From Branchipolynoe longqiensis (Eukaryota; Annelida; Polychaeta; Phyllodocida; Polynoidae): a stretch of 64,000 bases of DNA. Both the position numbers and the translations under genes were made by a program. Below are positions 31,613 to 42,042 of this stretch, in pieces (position 1 is the stretch's first letter; every line of letters starts with the position of its first letter). The stretch spans positions 1 to 64,000 of the forward strand of contig JASIRB010002938.1 in the NCBI GenBank assembly GCA_030323885.1, written 5' to 3'. Below the pieces are notes generated by a model. That model ran no database searches. It was not told where the DNA came from and was given only the letters and a program-made list of their open reading frames with translations.

Positions 31613-31861
31613 GAGCCTGTCTCAAAAGGTGATAACTCTTCTGTTTTTTGTCCATTGCAATGATTGAAACAAAACAGCAGAGAAACGGTTAGAGTGAAAA
31701 CACAAGGACATTTGCTTCAAATCAATTCTATTGGGATTATGAAACACCATGTGAAAAAGAAATCAGTTTATCCTGAGAAAATGGATAGGCAGATAGTATA
31801 TTGATCATTACAATAGACAAAGTGTTGTCCCATATTGCTTAGAACCTTTTGAGACAGTCTC
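31613..31861. mobile_element. MITE-2 (249 bp)
   Basis: 18-bp terminal inverted repeats with one mismatch: left GAGCCTGTCTCAAAAGGT, right (reverse complement) GAGACTGTCTCAAAAGGT. The interior is AT-rich and non-coding. The target duplication is unclear because the left flank is a TA repeat. Confidence 0.82.
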
Positions 31862-31901
31862 AAATATGTTTGAAATCAGGTCTTCTGGGTATAACATACT
31901 A

Positions 31902-32093
31902 CAGTAAAACCTTTCTAAATCGAGCGACCATGCGACCGACTTTAAATGGTCAATTCAGAGGGAGGGTCAGTTTAGGGAGTGTGTCTTATCATTACAATGG
32001 TATTGTATGTGCGACCGCTTGGGAGCCAAATAAAGCGATCAATTATGGGGATTGGTCGATTTGTAGAGGTGGTTTGTCAGAGAGGTTTTACTG
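31902..32093. mobile_element. MITE-3, pogo/Tigger-like (192 bp)
   Basis: Ends CAGTAAAACCT ... AGGTTTTACTG, flanked on both sides by TA (31900-31901 and 32094-32095). CAGTRAAACC ends with a TA duplication are typical of pogo/Tigger (Tc1-mariner superfamily) elements. It has no transposase, so it is non-autonomous. Confidence 0.88.
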
Positions 32094-32195
32094 TAATCTA
32101 CTTATGAAATTAAGCCATATATATGTAATAGATAAATATGTATACACATGTATGATTACACCTAACTGCTTTAGTTAGTAACACCCAGGCCGTGG

Positions 32196-33190
32196 GTGAG
32201 AGGGCCGGTGGTAACGGTAGGGTCGGTGCCACTTAACTCCAGGTGGCGGTGTCTCATGACTGTTTTATGTGCAGGCGCTGGGCGGTGTGTGTCCCGGTGT
32301 GGGGCAGCTGTCGACCCCCCCCCCCCCCCCCGAGCTGCACGGGAACATGCTCGGGAACTGCTCAGGTCTGCTGGGGAGCTATTGGATAGGTATGAGGAGA
32401 GTTATTCGGGATGTGCTTCCTAAATACCGGAAGAGGCACTTGCTCGGGAAGTGCTAGGGAATTGCTCGGGAAGTGTTCGGGACTGCTTGGGAGCTACTCG
32501 AGCTGTTGCGAACTGTTTCGGGAACTGCTCAGAGCTGCTTTGGGAACTGCTCAGAGCTGCTTCGGGAACTGCTCAGAGCTGATTCGGGAACTGCTCAGAG
32601 CTGCTCAGAGCTGCTCAGAGCTGCTTCGGGAATTGTTGAAAGTTGATTCAAGAGCTGATTGGACATTTATTAGTTGTTTTACGTCCTAGTAACATCTAAG
32701 ATCATACCAGGACGGGTACCGACTTGTGACAGTACGCACCCATTGCAACTTTATAGTGCTATCCCACTGGGAGACCGTGACCCAACATCTCACACATGCA
32801 CATTATCCTGACACTGCGCTAATCAGTCCTTGTCTGATCCTATTAATACTGAATGCCAGGCTAGGTAGCAAGAGGTATCAATTGTATAAGTCACTGGTTC
32901 GACTCTGCTGGGATTTGAACTCCCGACATTCGGCAGGGAAACCCTACGCTCTACCAATTCGGCCACTGCGTCCGGTTGGAATATATCAGAGGTGCCTGGG
33001 AACTGCTTTGGAAGTGCAGGAAAAGGGTTCTATGACAGTGATCAGGATATGCTCTGGTGGAAGGCCCTAGTGAACAGCGTGTGAGCTGCTGCTCTGATGC
33101 TGCATTGGAGATGCTCTGAATCTGCTTAGGAGCAGCTCCGGAGCTGCAGACGAGCCCTTTGGGAGCTGCTCGGGAGCTGCTCAATGGCTC
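32196..33190. repeat. GGGAACTGCTCAGAGCTGC minisatellite interrupted by a SINE
   Basis: A C run (about 32315-32330) is followed by an array of roughly 22-bp units (TTCGGGAACTGCTCAGAGCT) to about 32640. Similar words (GGGAGCTGCTCGGGAGCTGC) reappear at about 32990-33185 after the SINE. The short frames along it are repeat products. Confidence 0.82.
32667..32974 (-). mobile_element. SINE-1 copy inside the minisatellite
   Basis: Tail TTAGTTGTTTTACGTCCTAG, body with ATCATACCAGGACGGGTACC and CATTATCCTGACACTGCGC, linker TCACTGGTTCGACTCTGC, and head complement ending CTCTACCAATTCGGCCACTG. Confidence 0.9.
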
Positions 33191-34718
33191 TCAGGCCGTT
33201 GAAACAAACAGTGATGAATTGCCCGAGGGCTGCGTGATAACAATATTGTCAGGAACATCCCCCCATTCTCCCAGCAGCACCTCTCAGCCCTCCACACTCA
33301 CAGACCACTCACTCACACACCACGTCCATAGAGACACACACACTCACACACCAACCGCCCCACCTCCACTGCCCGCCCGCACACCCGTCCGGACCACAAA
33401 CGCTTTCCCAGAGACCCGCAGCAGCACAAGCAATGCTCTAGTTCTCGAGCCGCCCGCACGACTGCCCGGCTCAAATGGCACATTATTCATATCCACTTGG
33501 CCGATCCTGCATGGATTGGAATAGGCAAAGGGTGGCCGGGGCTGAGGGCTGCCGAGAGAATGAGAGCTGACTGAATGCTTTATCAACACTGCTATATTAT
33601 ATTTACCTTCTTTGGCCTTGATATCCTGTATGCATGGCTTTATTTACTTTTATTTTGTGATAGATTATTTCTATAATTTAGTGATTTAAAGTTGCATGGT
33701 CCAATGGTTTCGAATTTCTCTCATTTTCTGAGATAAATATATCTTTTGAATTATTTAAAGTGCAAACATGTCAAATTAAGTTGGGGAGACATACGCAAAC
33801 TCTGACACTTCGGCAGTAAGAGGTTCTATTACATTGCCTCAGTATTCCATTCTAGGTGGCAGCAAATGTTTGATAAGTGTACCAGTATCTAACTTTCTAA
33901 GTTAGACAATCATAATCAAATTTAGAGAATTGTTTAGGTTTTGAAAATTTGATGTTTTTCATCGGACGATGCAGCTTTAAGTGGTTTTGTGTATATATAT
34001 ATACAAATATGTGATGTATAAATATTATGCGAGTATAAAGGTGCGGAAGGGAACTATTGTTATTATTGTCCATTTTTGTCACTATGGGTTGGCCTGGTGC
34101 ATCCCATTCATGTAACTGGTGGCGCCGCCACTGGTCTAAAACCTCCACAAGGGATGTGCCACATTGTCACTTACGCTTGAGGATTTATATTTATATATTA
34201 TATACAATATATAAATATATATATTATGTCAATAGTCACAGTCATCCAGCACACAAGCGGCATTACACTAAGGTGAATTAGTAATATTATTTGAGGACAT
34301 AATCTTCGTATTTGTAAACACAGACTCACAATAACAAGCCACACCCAACATAGACTCCATTCGCAGTATCGCCTTTTTAGTTCGGACCCTTTCTTGTATA
34401 AGCTACTATCAGACATAGTTTCTGGGAGTAAAGTAATGATACCTCTCGCACTGGGATCCAATTCTGGTCACACTAATGCTGCATTTCGCAATCATTGCGA
34501 ACAGTGAAGCATCGCATCACTGAATTGCTTAGAAAATTGCAATGAACATGAATCTATGACTATCTCTCGTTCCAGAAATTTGAAAGTTGATGCCCTATTT
34601 GAATGTTGGCGTGAAACCAAACCGATTAGCAGACAAGATGACATTTGAAGTTACAGAGCACTGTCACATCGCACCTCATTTGGCACTGATGGAATCACAG
34701 GATTGTATTCATTCTAAA
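33191..34718. other. Unassigned, partly C-rich
   Basis: Nothing gene-like is supported. About 33256-33420 is C/A-rich (CACTCACACACCA words). From about 33600 the DNA is AT-rich with TA microsatellites near 33990 and 34190. Confidence 0.4.
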
Positions 34719-34850
34719 ACCAGATGGTAGAATGATTAGAACATTCACTTCGTATATAGCAGGCCGTTGGATTCAAAATCACCAAATCAAACCTGTTACT
34801 TATAAATGTGTATTTTTCGTGACCTAGCCTGGTACCAGGTACGAGCCACG
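34719..34850 (+). mobile_element. Weak SINE-like fragment
   Basis: CCAGATGGTAGAATGATTAG resembles a tRNA A-box region, followed by AAATCAAACCTGTTACTTAT and CGTGACCTAGCCTGGTACC, which parallels the SINE-1 linker and body start (TTCCTAGCCTGGTACTC). Strongly diverged. Confidence 0.4.
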
Positions 34851-35076
34851 ACTTGGAATTGATTAATATTAATATAATTATGCATTTTCAAAGAATTATT
34901 AAGACATTCTTTAAAAAAAAAAGTAATCCGGTTCCAAGATTCGAACGAGTTACCCTCTGATTTTGAGACCAACACTCTGCCATCTCAGCTACAGAGGAAC
35001 TGCTAAACCCAAAATTGTCTTGGTTTTTCAATACGCCTTGAATTCCTAGTCGTGGTCCCTACCTGGGTACTCTGCA
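34829..35076. repeat. Inverted repeat enclosing a tRNA-like sequence
   Basis: GGTACGAGCCACGACTTGGA (about 34837-34856) is matched in inverse by GTCGTGGTCCCTACCTGGGT (about 35049-35068). The arms are about 32 bp. The tRNA-like 34928-35003 lies between them. Confidence 0.55.
34928..35003 (-). other. tRNA-like sequence, probably a SINE head, not a functional tRNA
   Basis: On the minus strand: perfect A box TAGCTGAGATGG, an anticodon-arm-like stretch TTGGTCTCAAAATCAGA (loop CTCAAAA, would-be anticodon CAA), and B box CGTTCGAATCTTGG. The acceptor and T-stem pairing is poor and there is no clear terminator. It is therefore more likely a tRNA-derived SINE promoter or tRNA pseudogene. Confidence 0.6.
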
Positions 35077-35156
35077 TTATTGATTGATTGATTGGTGGTG
35101 GCATCATGCATGCTGCACCAAAGGATGTATTCAAAGACAGAAGTACATTTGAGACA

Positions 35157-35275
35157 TTATTATTATTATCATTATTATTTAAGCATCGGCTTTACACAAA
35201 AGATAAAAGCTCATAATCAATCAGACAATCGGTTTCAGCATTTTTTTAATTTAATTAATTAATTAATTTTTATTG
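35157..35275. repeat. ATT and TTAA microsatellites
   Basis: (ATT)n at about 35157-35180 and TTTAATTAATTAATTAAT at about 35247-35270. Confidence 0.8.
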
Positions 35276-35470
35276 AGGCTGTATTTATACTGTCCATATC
35301 ATGTAAGCCCGGGTACCCAGGCTTGTTTTCAATGCTGGCCTGCTGTAGTTTTGGTGTTGTCTTACCAAGCAGTAGCTGCTGATAAGTTATTTGATTGTCT
35401 GCATTTCAGTAGCAGATAGATAGTCGGGTCGTATTTTTGTTCTATTCTTATTACTATGTTAGTCGTTTTC
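35250..35470 (-). repeat. Repeat R3 copy (LINE 3' end)
   Basis: Plus-strand reading TTTTATTGAGGCTGTATTTA ... CCAGGCTTGTTTTCAATGCT ... CTATTCTTATTACTA is the inverse of 49210-49480 and of 31295-31535. Confidence 0.8.
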
Positions 35471-36030
35471 TTAACCCTTTCAGACTTACATTTTTTGGAT
35501 CAAAACAATGCCTAGGGGATGTATTTATTTCAGGGAACATTAATATTTCATCTCCAAGGTGAGGACATGTTAAAAGAACATCATGGGAATAAGATAAAGA
35601 CCCAATAGATTATACATGTTCTGAAAGCTGGAATAATTTCCTATCCAGCTATGTATATTTTATTATGATATTCACAAACAGGCTAATGCAAGGTACTATT
35701 TAAAACGAGTACAAAATATGAAAATTTAAAATTGGTGTGAATACAAATATTAAAATGATTGTAAAAAAGAAATGTTCCCATATATTTTAATAAAAATACT
35801 GTTTTCACAAGCCAGAATAACACCTTAGAAGAGTCAACAAGTTTCACTGCTAGATCTGATGTGGCTTATTATCTACGATCATATATGTGATTGAGCGACA
35901 ATAAGAAAAACGTCAGAAAATAAATCAGTTGCCACTAGGAGTACACTTAAAGTCATCCACTGAGTGGTAAAATGTTATAAGCATTTAGCCAACATGTTAT
36001 AAGCATTTACCCAACATGTAGGGGACCAGA
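35471..36030. other. Unassigned AT-rich
   Basis: No gene. The words GTTATAAGCATTTAGCCAAC and GTTATAAGCATTTACCCAAC are tandem copies of a 23-bp unit at about 35974-36018. Confidence 0.45.
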
Positions 36031-36096
36031 TGGGATGGCCGAATGTGTTAGAGCGTCCGTCTCCCGTGCTGGTAGATCATGGGTTCAAACCCTGGT
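36031..36096 (+). mobile_element. SINE-1 tRNA head only
   Basis: GATGGGATGGCCGAATGTGT (A-box region), CGTCCGTCTCCCGTGCTGG and GGGTTCAAACCCTGG (B box) are all present. Instead of the SINE linker the sequence passes directly into the 38-bp minisatellite. Confidence 0.85.
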
Positions 36097-36740
36097 AACC
36101 CTATGTGATCTGAGAACACTAGTAAGGACTACATAATCCTATGATATCTGAGGACACTAGTAGGGACTACCTAACCCTATTATATCGGAGGACACTAGTA
36201 AGGACTACCTAACCCTATGTGATCTGAGAACACTAGTAAGGACTACCTAACCCTATGTGATCTGAGAACACTAGTAAGGACTACCTAATCCTATGATATC
36301 TGAGGACACTAGTAAGGACTACCTAACCATATGTGATCTTTGTACACTGGTAACAACTACCTAACCCTATGTGATATTTGTACACTGGCAACGACTACCT
36401 AACCCTATGTGATCTTTGTACACTGGCAACGACTACCTAACCCTATGTGATATGTGTACACTGGTAACGACTACCTAACCCTATGTGATCTTTGTACACT
36501 GGCAACGACTACCTAACCCTATGTGATCTTTGTACACTGGTAAGCCCTACTTAGCCCCACGTGATTTTGTACACTGGTTAAGACTACCTAACCCTCAGCT
36601 ATCTGAGAATATTACTAAGGACTACTTAACCATATCCGACCTGAGAATACTGGTAAGGAATACTTAACCCTCTGACTACAGAGCTCTGAATACACTGGTA
36701 TGGAGTACCTAACCTTATGTGATTTGAGAACAAGGATTCC
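36097..36740. repeat. 38-bp minisatellite
   Basis: About 16-17 tandem units of 38 bp with core CCTATGTGATCTGAGAACAC and AGTAAGGACTACCTAA. A second subtype (GATCTTTGTACACTGGYAAC) dominates the middle of the array and decayed units lie at the right. Each unit junction contains CTAACCCTA. Confidence 0.93.
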
Positions 36741-37353
36741 TGATGGCTATGTCCATCACGTTAAATACACTGAGATAAAACAACCAGTGCAGGTTGGATT
36801 GATTATTCGCGAATGTAATGACAAACTTATTAACACCACACCCATATCCCAACCCGGGCCATGAATACTGCTCTGGGCGGACATAATTCCTCGTTGAAGA
36901 GCGAATAACTCACACTTAAAAGTTAAATCCGGCCATATATCACATCTACGTATCCACACCTCGGAAATGAGGGGATCTTAAAGAGCTTCAATTGATTATA
37001 AGGTAAAGCTTTAATAATCACGTACATACATATCCGACCTATCCATATGCAGTGAGAGAAATAAGCCAACTTTTTCACTTGTCCATATGACAAGTCTGGT
37101 GTGATTTGACCTTGTCGGCCTGGAGTTTCACTTTTCCACAGTACTTAACTTTATTATCTCAGCTAATCAGAGTTCCGGCTGTTGATATGGCAATTCGTTT
37201 CCTGTAGAAGGTATCCTCAAATGCCCCAATCTCTGCACCTGTTTTAGCCCAAAATATTCACTTTTCAAGCGGAAAACGCACATTGTATTCTACTGTACTC
37301 TAACTTTGCTCAGACGAACAGACGAGCCTTATTTTGAAAGGTGTATATATATC
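36741..37353. other. Unassigned
   Basis: No gene or repeat is recognised apart from the AT-rich tail near 37340. Confidence 0.4.
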
Positions 37354-37525
37354 AATCAATCAATCAATAGTTCCGAGGGTTGGATGCAATGGTTCTCCAC
37401 TTGTCCCGATGGTGTGCTGTTCTGATAGACTGTGGATAATTCAAGCCTGTCCACTGTGAAATATTTGTAAACCATGATGTTCTTGGACTCCCTCTCCCTC
37501 TGCTGTCATTCACCTTCCCTTCCAT
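37354..37525 (-). pseudogene. 3' end of an element E-type LINE
   Basis: Nearly identical to 61041-61225: starts with the tail complement TCAATCAATCAATCAATAG and includes GGGTTGGATGCAATGGTTCT and CTCCCTCTCCCTCTGCTG. It encodes only the last about 50 residues of the LINE protein. Extreme 5' truncation. Confidence 0.92.
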
Positions 37526-37702
37526 TCATATATATATAAAAAGTTGATATTGGCAAGATAAACACACCAACTTCCATAGAGCAACTTTAGGTGAAGGACA
37601 TTTAATGGGGTCCAATCGATTCTTAAATGAAATTGAATTATTATTTATCTCTATATAAATATATATATATGTAGGGAAACACACATACAGTATGTTTATA
37701 TG

Positions 37703-38208
37703 TGTAACGAAGGAGGCTAGAAGTCAGATGTAGAAGTGAATAAGGGCGACATCATTTATTCCTACTACAAACATGTGTTATGAATGCTTGAACATCAGCA
37801 CAATATTAGCTCCCATAATGAACAATCATCGAATAAGTTTGCTTAGCAATAACCAATATCATCTTTCACGATGAACAATCATCGAATGAGTTGCATAGCA
37901 ATAATCAGTATGATACCACATAATGAATAATCAGTACAATATCGAGTCAAATGATATCTGGCTGGGCCACCGCCCTACCGAGGAAAAAAAAAAACAAAAA
38001 AAAAAACAAAAAAAACTCAAGGTTGTGCTCTGGGGCGCAGCTAGCAGGCGAGTGAGGTCTAGTGCACCTCACAAGGTTGGGGGGCGTGGTCAGACAGCGC
38101 CGCCTGCACCCCTGGTAGCGAACCCAGGAACCACAGTAGTGGAGTGACCAAAAGTAGTATAGCGGGAGTCCTTCTCTCTTACATCTGCATACAGGTCTGT
38201 ATACGAGT
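37703..38208 (-). repeat. Element C repeat unit A3-B3
   Basis: Plus strand TGTAACGAAGGAGGCTAGAA to CTGTATACGAGT. 506 bp; the B part lies on the left and the A part on the right, joined by an A-rich run (37983-38015). The next unit begins directly after it. Confidence 0.93.
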
Positions 38209-38698
38209 TGTAACGAAGGAGGCTAGAAGTCAGGTGTAGAAGTAAATAAGGGCGACATCATTTATTCCTACTACAAACATGTGTTATGAATGCTTGAACA
38301 TCAGCACAATATTAGCTCCCATAATGAACAATCATCGAATACGTTTGCTTAGAATAACCAATATCATCTTCATGATGAACAACATCGCATGAGTGCATAG
38401 CAATAAATCAGTATGATACCACATAATGAATAATCAGTACAATATCGAGTCAAATGATATCTGGCTGGGCCACCGCCCTACCGAAGAAGAAAAAAAAACA
38501 AAAAACTCAAGGTTGTGCTCTGGGGCGCAGCTAGCAGGCGAGTGAGGTCTAGTGCACCTCACAAGGTGGGGGCGCGTGGTCAGACAGCGCCGCCTGCACC
38601 CCTGGTAGCGAACCCAGGAACCACAGTAGTGGAGTGACCAAAAGTAGTATAGCGGGAGTCCTTCTCTCTTACATCTGCATACAGGTCTGTATACGAGT
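38209..38698 (-). repeat. Element C repeat unit A2-B2
   Basis: 490-bp near-copy of the preceding unit. It differs by scattered substitutions, several short deletions (for example in the CATCTTCATGATGAACAACA region) and a shorter A run. Confidence 0.93.
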
Positions 38699-38993
38699 TG
38701 TAACGAAGGAGGCTAGAAGTCAGATGTAGAAGTGAATAAGGGCGACATCATTTATTCCTACTACAAACATGTGTTATGAATGCTTGAACATCAACACAAT
38801 ATTAGCTCCCATAATGAACAATCATCGAATAAGTTTGCTTAGCAATAACCAATATCATCTTTCATGATGAACAATCATCGAATGAGTTGCATAGCAATAA
38901 TCAGTATGATACCACATAATGAATAATCAGTACAATATCGAGTCAAATGATATCTGGCTGGGCCACCGCCAAGGCCTACCGGCCGACCCAGCC
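38699..38993 (-). repeat. Element C repeat B1, ending in a hairpin
   Basis: Copy of the B part only. Identity with the other units stops at GGCTGGGCCACCGCC (about 38970). Here the sequence goes on to complete an inverted repeat, GGCTGGG (38956-38962) with CCCAGCC (38987-38993), which is absent from units 2 and 3. The recombinase stop codon lies 40 bp further right. Confidence 0.9.
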
Positions 38994-39031
38994 AAAAAGA
39001 AGAAAGAGAAAAAAAAAAAAACATCATCCTA

Positions 39032-40045
39032 TTACGAACAATCATCGATTGATGCTGCAGCTCGTATATCATTAAGAATGCGGTCAGCAATTGGCAAAGT
39101 AATGTACTTGTACACACAATCTGATTTCCAATCGCCGCGAGCCTTAATCTCTTCTATAGTTGCCCCCTGCATATGGAGGAAGGTGGAGCCACCTCTCCTA
39201 AGGGAATGGCAAGAGTAGTCATCAGGGTTAAAACCCGAACATATACATAGATATTTAATAGTCGATTGAAGTATAACGTAAGTTAAAGGCTTAAACCCAC
39301 CCATCGGCGAAGGCACTTGAAAAGCTGCTGAGCCCCCAGACACGGGTACCTGAGTGAAATGTAATTTCGTCCAATGAACTGCACATAGGGATTTATTTTT
39401 AAGCGAAGCTATAGGGATTAGCAACTTGCGCTCCTTGAATTGAATTGTTTTCGAACGCCTTACTGAAACAATCATCCCCCAAGCAAAAAATTCTAAATCC
39501 GACCTCAGCAGGGTCGAATCTGAGAGTGTCAACTGACACTTACGTAATAAACCTCGGAAACCTGTTAATATTGCAGCCCTTGTTGCCACATGACCTAGAG
39601 AATCCGTTAGAAATTCAAACATAACTAATAAATTACGTGGAAGAAGAGGCTTTGCCGATTTTACCTCACACCCAAGAATCCGCTTAACACCTCCTAGAGT
39701 AGTTTTCACCGTATGGCTTTTATAATCAATAGGCACAGCATCCTCAGATTTTAGGAAAAAATTTAAAGCCGATAAATAGTTAGTTATAGAACTGTAAGCT
39801 AAACTGCGAGCTAACCAAGCTATGTATAAAGCGACCTGACTTGACAGACACGGTATCGGGGCAAGAAGCCCTTTAAATTGATCTATAAAAATGAAATACT
39901 TTCTTATCTGCGTCGAGCGAGTGGTGCGACTATTTGGCGCGTAATACTGCATGGCTATTGTCTTCGCCTCCGCCTGCAGCGTTGCCAGACCTACAAAGCA
40001 ATATGTCCCATAACGCATTATCACTCGAACAGATGGGAACAACAT
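39032..40045 (-). CDS. Element C tyrosine recombinase (337 aa)
   Basis: The C-terminal half carries the phage-integrase signature: first Arg in GFRGLLRK (R168), the HSLRR box (H280, R283), W306 in GDWKS, and the nucleophile in VYKYI (Y314 most likely). The N-terminal part (about 30-130) is a SAM-like DNA-binding arm with TTRSTQIRKYFIFIDQF. It would insert the circular DNA copy by site-specific recombination at short sequences in the split repeats. The start ATG (40045) overlaps the end of the RT ORF by 25 nt in another frame, so it may be translated by reinitiation or frameshift. Element D has the same protein in decayed form. Confidence 0.93.
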   Translation of the reverse strand: MLFPSVRVIMRYGTYCFVGLATLQAEAKTIAMQYYAPNSRTTRSTQIRKYFIFIDQFKGLLAPIPCLSSQVALYIAWLARSLAYSSITNYLSALNFFLKSEDAVPIDYKSHTVKTTLGGVKRILGCEVKSAKPLLPRNLLVMFEFLTDSLGHVATRAAILTGFRGLLRKCQLTLSDSTLLRSDLEFFAWGMIVSVRRSKTIQFKERKLLIPIASLKNKSLCAVHWTKLHFTQVPVSGGSAAFQVPSPMGGFKPLTYVILQSTIKYLCICSGFNPDDYSCHSLRRGGSTFLHMQGATIEEIKARGDWKSDCVYKYITLPIADRILNDIRAAASIDDCS

Positions 40046-41916
40046 AAAGTCCTAGTCTTATCGGCCTGCACTATTCTTTCTCGCTGTTGAGGGGCAACCC
40101 ACCTACTCAGGCTATCACATATTATATTATAATTGGTCTTAATATGAACTGCTGTTATATTAAAATTATAGCGTATGGAAACCCAAAATATGCGCTTCAG
40201 TAAATTCATTATAATCTGATTCTTTGAAACACCCTTAACAAGAGCTGACCTCACAGTGTTATTATCAGTTATAAATACAACATTTTTATTTCTCCAGAAT
40301 CCACACCAACGATCAACAGCCGCCACAACTGCCCACATTTCTTTGACATTAATGTGTGACTGACCCAACTCCACAGGCGCTAACACTCTATGGTGGGTTA
40401 AACAATTAACCGGCTGGTTATCTCTGAAAAAACCTACGCACCAGTCATTGCCATGTAGAGCACCATAACCTTGCTGTGAAGCGTCCGTATAAACGGATAG
40501 AGTTTCTCCCTGGTTTACCAATATTTTCTGTTCACCGTTAAATTGATCCACATAGGAAAGCCACCACTGTATCTCTTCCTGAAACGCTTTGTTTATCCTA
40601 TATCTGTGATAAGGAAGTTTCAGGGCCTTTACTGCACTATGAATACGAGCCGAGAAGCAACGACCACCACGAACTACCACAGAACAGTGCGACAACCGAC
40701 CCCCTAACTGCTCCAACTCCTTCCTAGTTGCTTTTCTCTTGTTAACGAATGTATTAAGGTGATTCTTCAATTTAATCAATTTATCAACAGGTAATTTCAC
40801 TTTCATAGTTATACTGTCTATCATAATACCAAGAAATCTAGTACTTGTAGAAGGAGTAACCATTTTTGAAAAATTAATGTAGAAGCCTAGGCGCCTCAAT
40901 ATAGAAATCAATTCTAATTGATTTAACCGACAGTCCTCATATGACCTACCTAGTACAGCAAAATCATCTAAGTAATTTACAACACGCTCATTACCGTGTC
41001 GAATAGCACAACGATATAAATAGTTCGATATTTTTGTAAATATATACGGGCTAGAAGACAGACCCATAGATAACCTCTTGTCCAAAAAAAATCTGTCTAC
41101 ACCATTAATATTCCATATCAAACCTTGCCTATCCCTGTCCGACGGGTGAATACTGACAGCCCGGTAAGCATCCTGAATGTCAATCACCGATATGTAGTCA
41201 CCATGTATAAGCATTTTTAATAATGTGTCGACACTTTTATAACGAAATTTACAACAGGTTTCTGATACAAAGTTATTCACTGACTTCCCATAGGGCTTAC
41301 TGCAGTCTACTATAACCCTATAACCAGAACCTGCCGCCTTTGGTATGCAGAACATGTTATGGGAGCAAGTAGGACGCGTATTAGTTGGAGAAATATAGCC
41401 TTTATCAACTTCGGCCTGCAACTTTGCCGTAATAAAAGTGTTATGTTCCTGGACTTCTTTGCTGGTATAAGTGCAGTTATAAGAATTACTAAACTGTTCA
41501 TTAATAACCTTAAAGCCAAAAATTACTCCATGCAATATATATTCCCAGTCCGGGTCGGTGTCATTTTGGAAAAAAGTCTCAACAAAAATTCGGCATGGCT
41601 TTATCATCGCAACTGCACCGGCAATTGTGTGTTGACAGCTACAAATTCCGTTGAAACAATCTTGAGAAACGGCAAAACTACGATTATAAGAACTATTAGA
41701 ATATTTATCATAAGCGGTGACATAGAAGTAATCAAACCTAACCGATACCTCTAACCATGTTGCTTCAATTGGATTCCAACGGGGCATAGGCCCAGTTGCA
41801 TGATTGCCAATCACCTGACTATCAATTAACCGACCCTGCACCGGCATGTCGCAACTGGCTATTTTTAGCAGAGTTGGAGAAGCACACCCTTCCCCATTCA
41901 TTACTACAGTATTCAT
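40021..41916 (-). CDS. Element C reverse transcriptase / RNase H (631 aa from first ATG)
   Basis: RT palm motifs: D246 and D249 in VIDIQDAYRAV, GLSSSPYIF at 285-293, and the catalytic YLDD at 315-318. RNase H: D478 (YTDAS), E526 (KEMWAV), D551 (ITDN), D601 (CDSLSRW). All catalytic residues are present. The frame is open upstream of the ATG for 42 further codons to the TGA that ends gag, and that TGA is in the same frame. The protein copies the element RNA and removes the template strand. The N-terminal 180 residues have no domain I can name. Confidence 0.93.
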   Translation of the reverse strand: MNTVVMNGEGCASPTLLKIASCDMPVQGRLIDSQVIGNHATGPMPRWNPIEATWLEVSVRFDYFYVTAYDKYSNSSYNRSFAVSQDCFNGICSCQHTIAGAVAMIKPCRIFVETFFQNDTDPDWEYILHGVIFGFKVINEQFSNSYNCTYTSKEVQEHNTFITAKLQAEVDKGYISPTNTRPTCSHNMFCIPKAAGSGYRVIVDCSKPYGKSVNNFVSETCCKFRYKSVDTLLKMLIHGDYISVIDIQDAYRAVSIHPSDRDRQGLIWNINGVDRFFLDKRLSMGLSSSPYIFTKISNYLYRCAIRHGNERVVNYLDDFAVLGRSYEDCRLNQLELISILRRLGFYINFSKMVTPSTSTRFLGIMIDSITMKVKLPVDKLIKLKNHLNTFVNKRKATRKELEQLGGRLSHCSVVVRGGRCFSARIHSAVKALKLPYHRYRINKAFQEEIQWWLSYVDQFNGEQKILVNQGETLSVYTDASQQGYGALHGNDWCVGFFRDNQPVNCLTHHRVLAPVELGQSHINVKEMWAVVAAVDRWCGFWRNKNVVFITDNNTVRSALVKGVSKNQIIMNLLKRIFWVSIRYNFNITAVHIKTNYNIICDSLSRWVAPQQRERIVQADKTRTLCCSHLFE

Positions 41917-42042
41917 TGTAACGTTACCGCTATGAACAGTCCTATTATTAACAGTACACTTATTTAAATTTGTCTTATTATTTGTAGTTAACGTATTAAT
42001 TTTCTGCGCATTTGAACTGTGTCTACAAGCCTTACTAATTTT

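Noticed and set aside
34928..35003. Functional tRNA gene
   Set aside because: The promoter boxes are good but the stems do not pair well and no terminator is clear.
36097..36740. Interstitial telomere array
   Set aside because: CTAACCCTA occurs once per 38-bp unit only; there is no run of the 6-bp telomere repeat.
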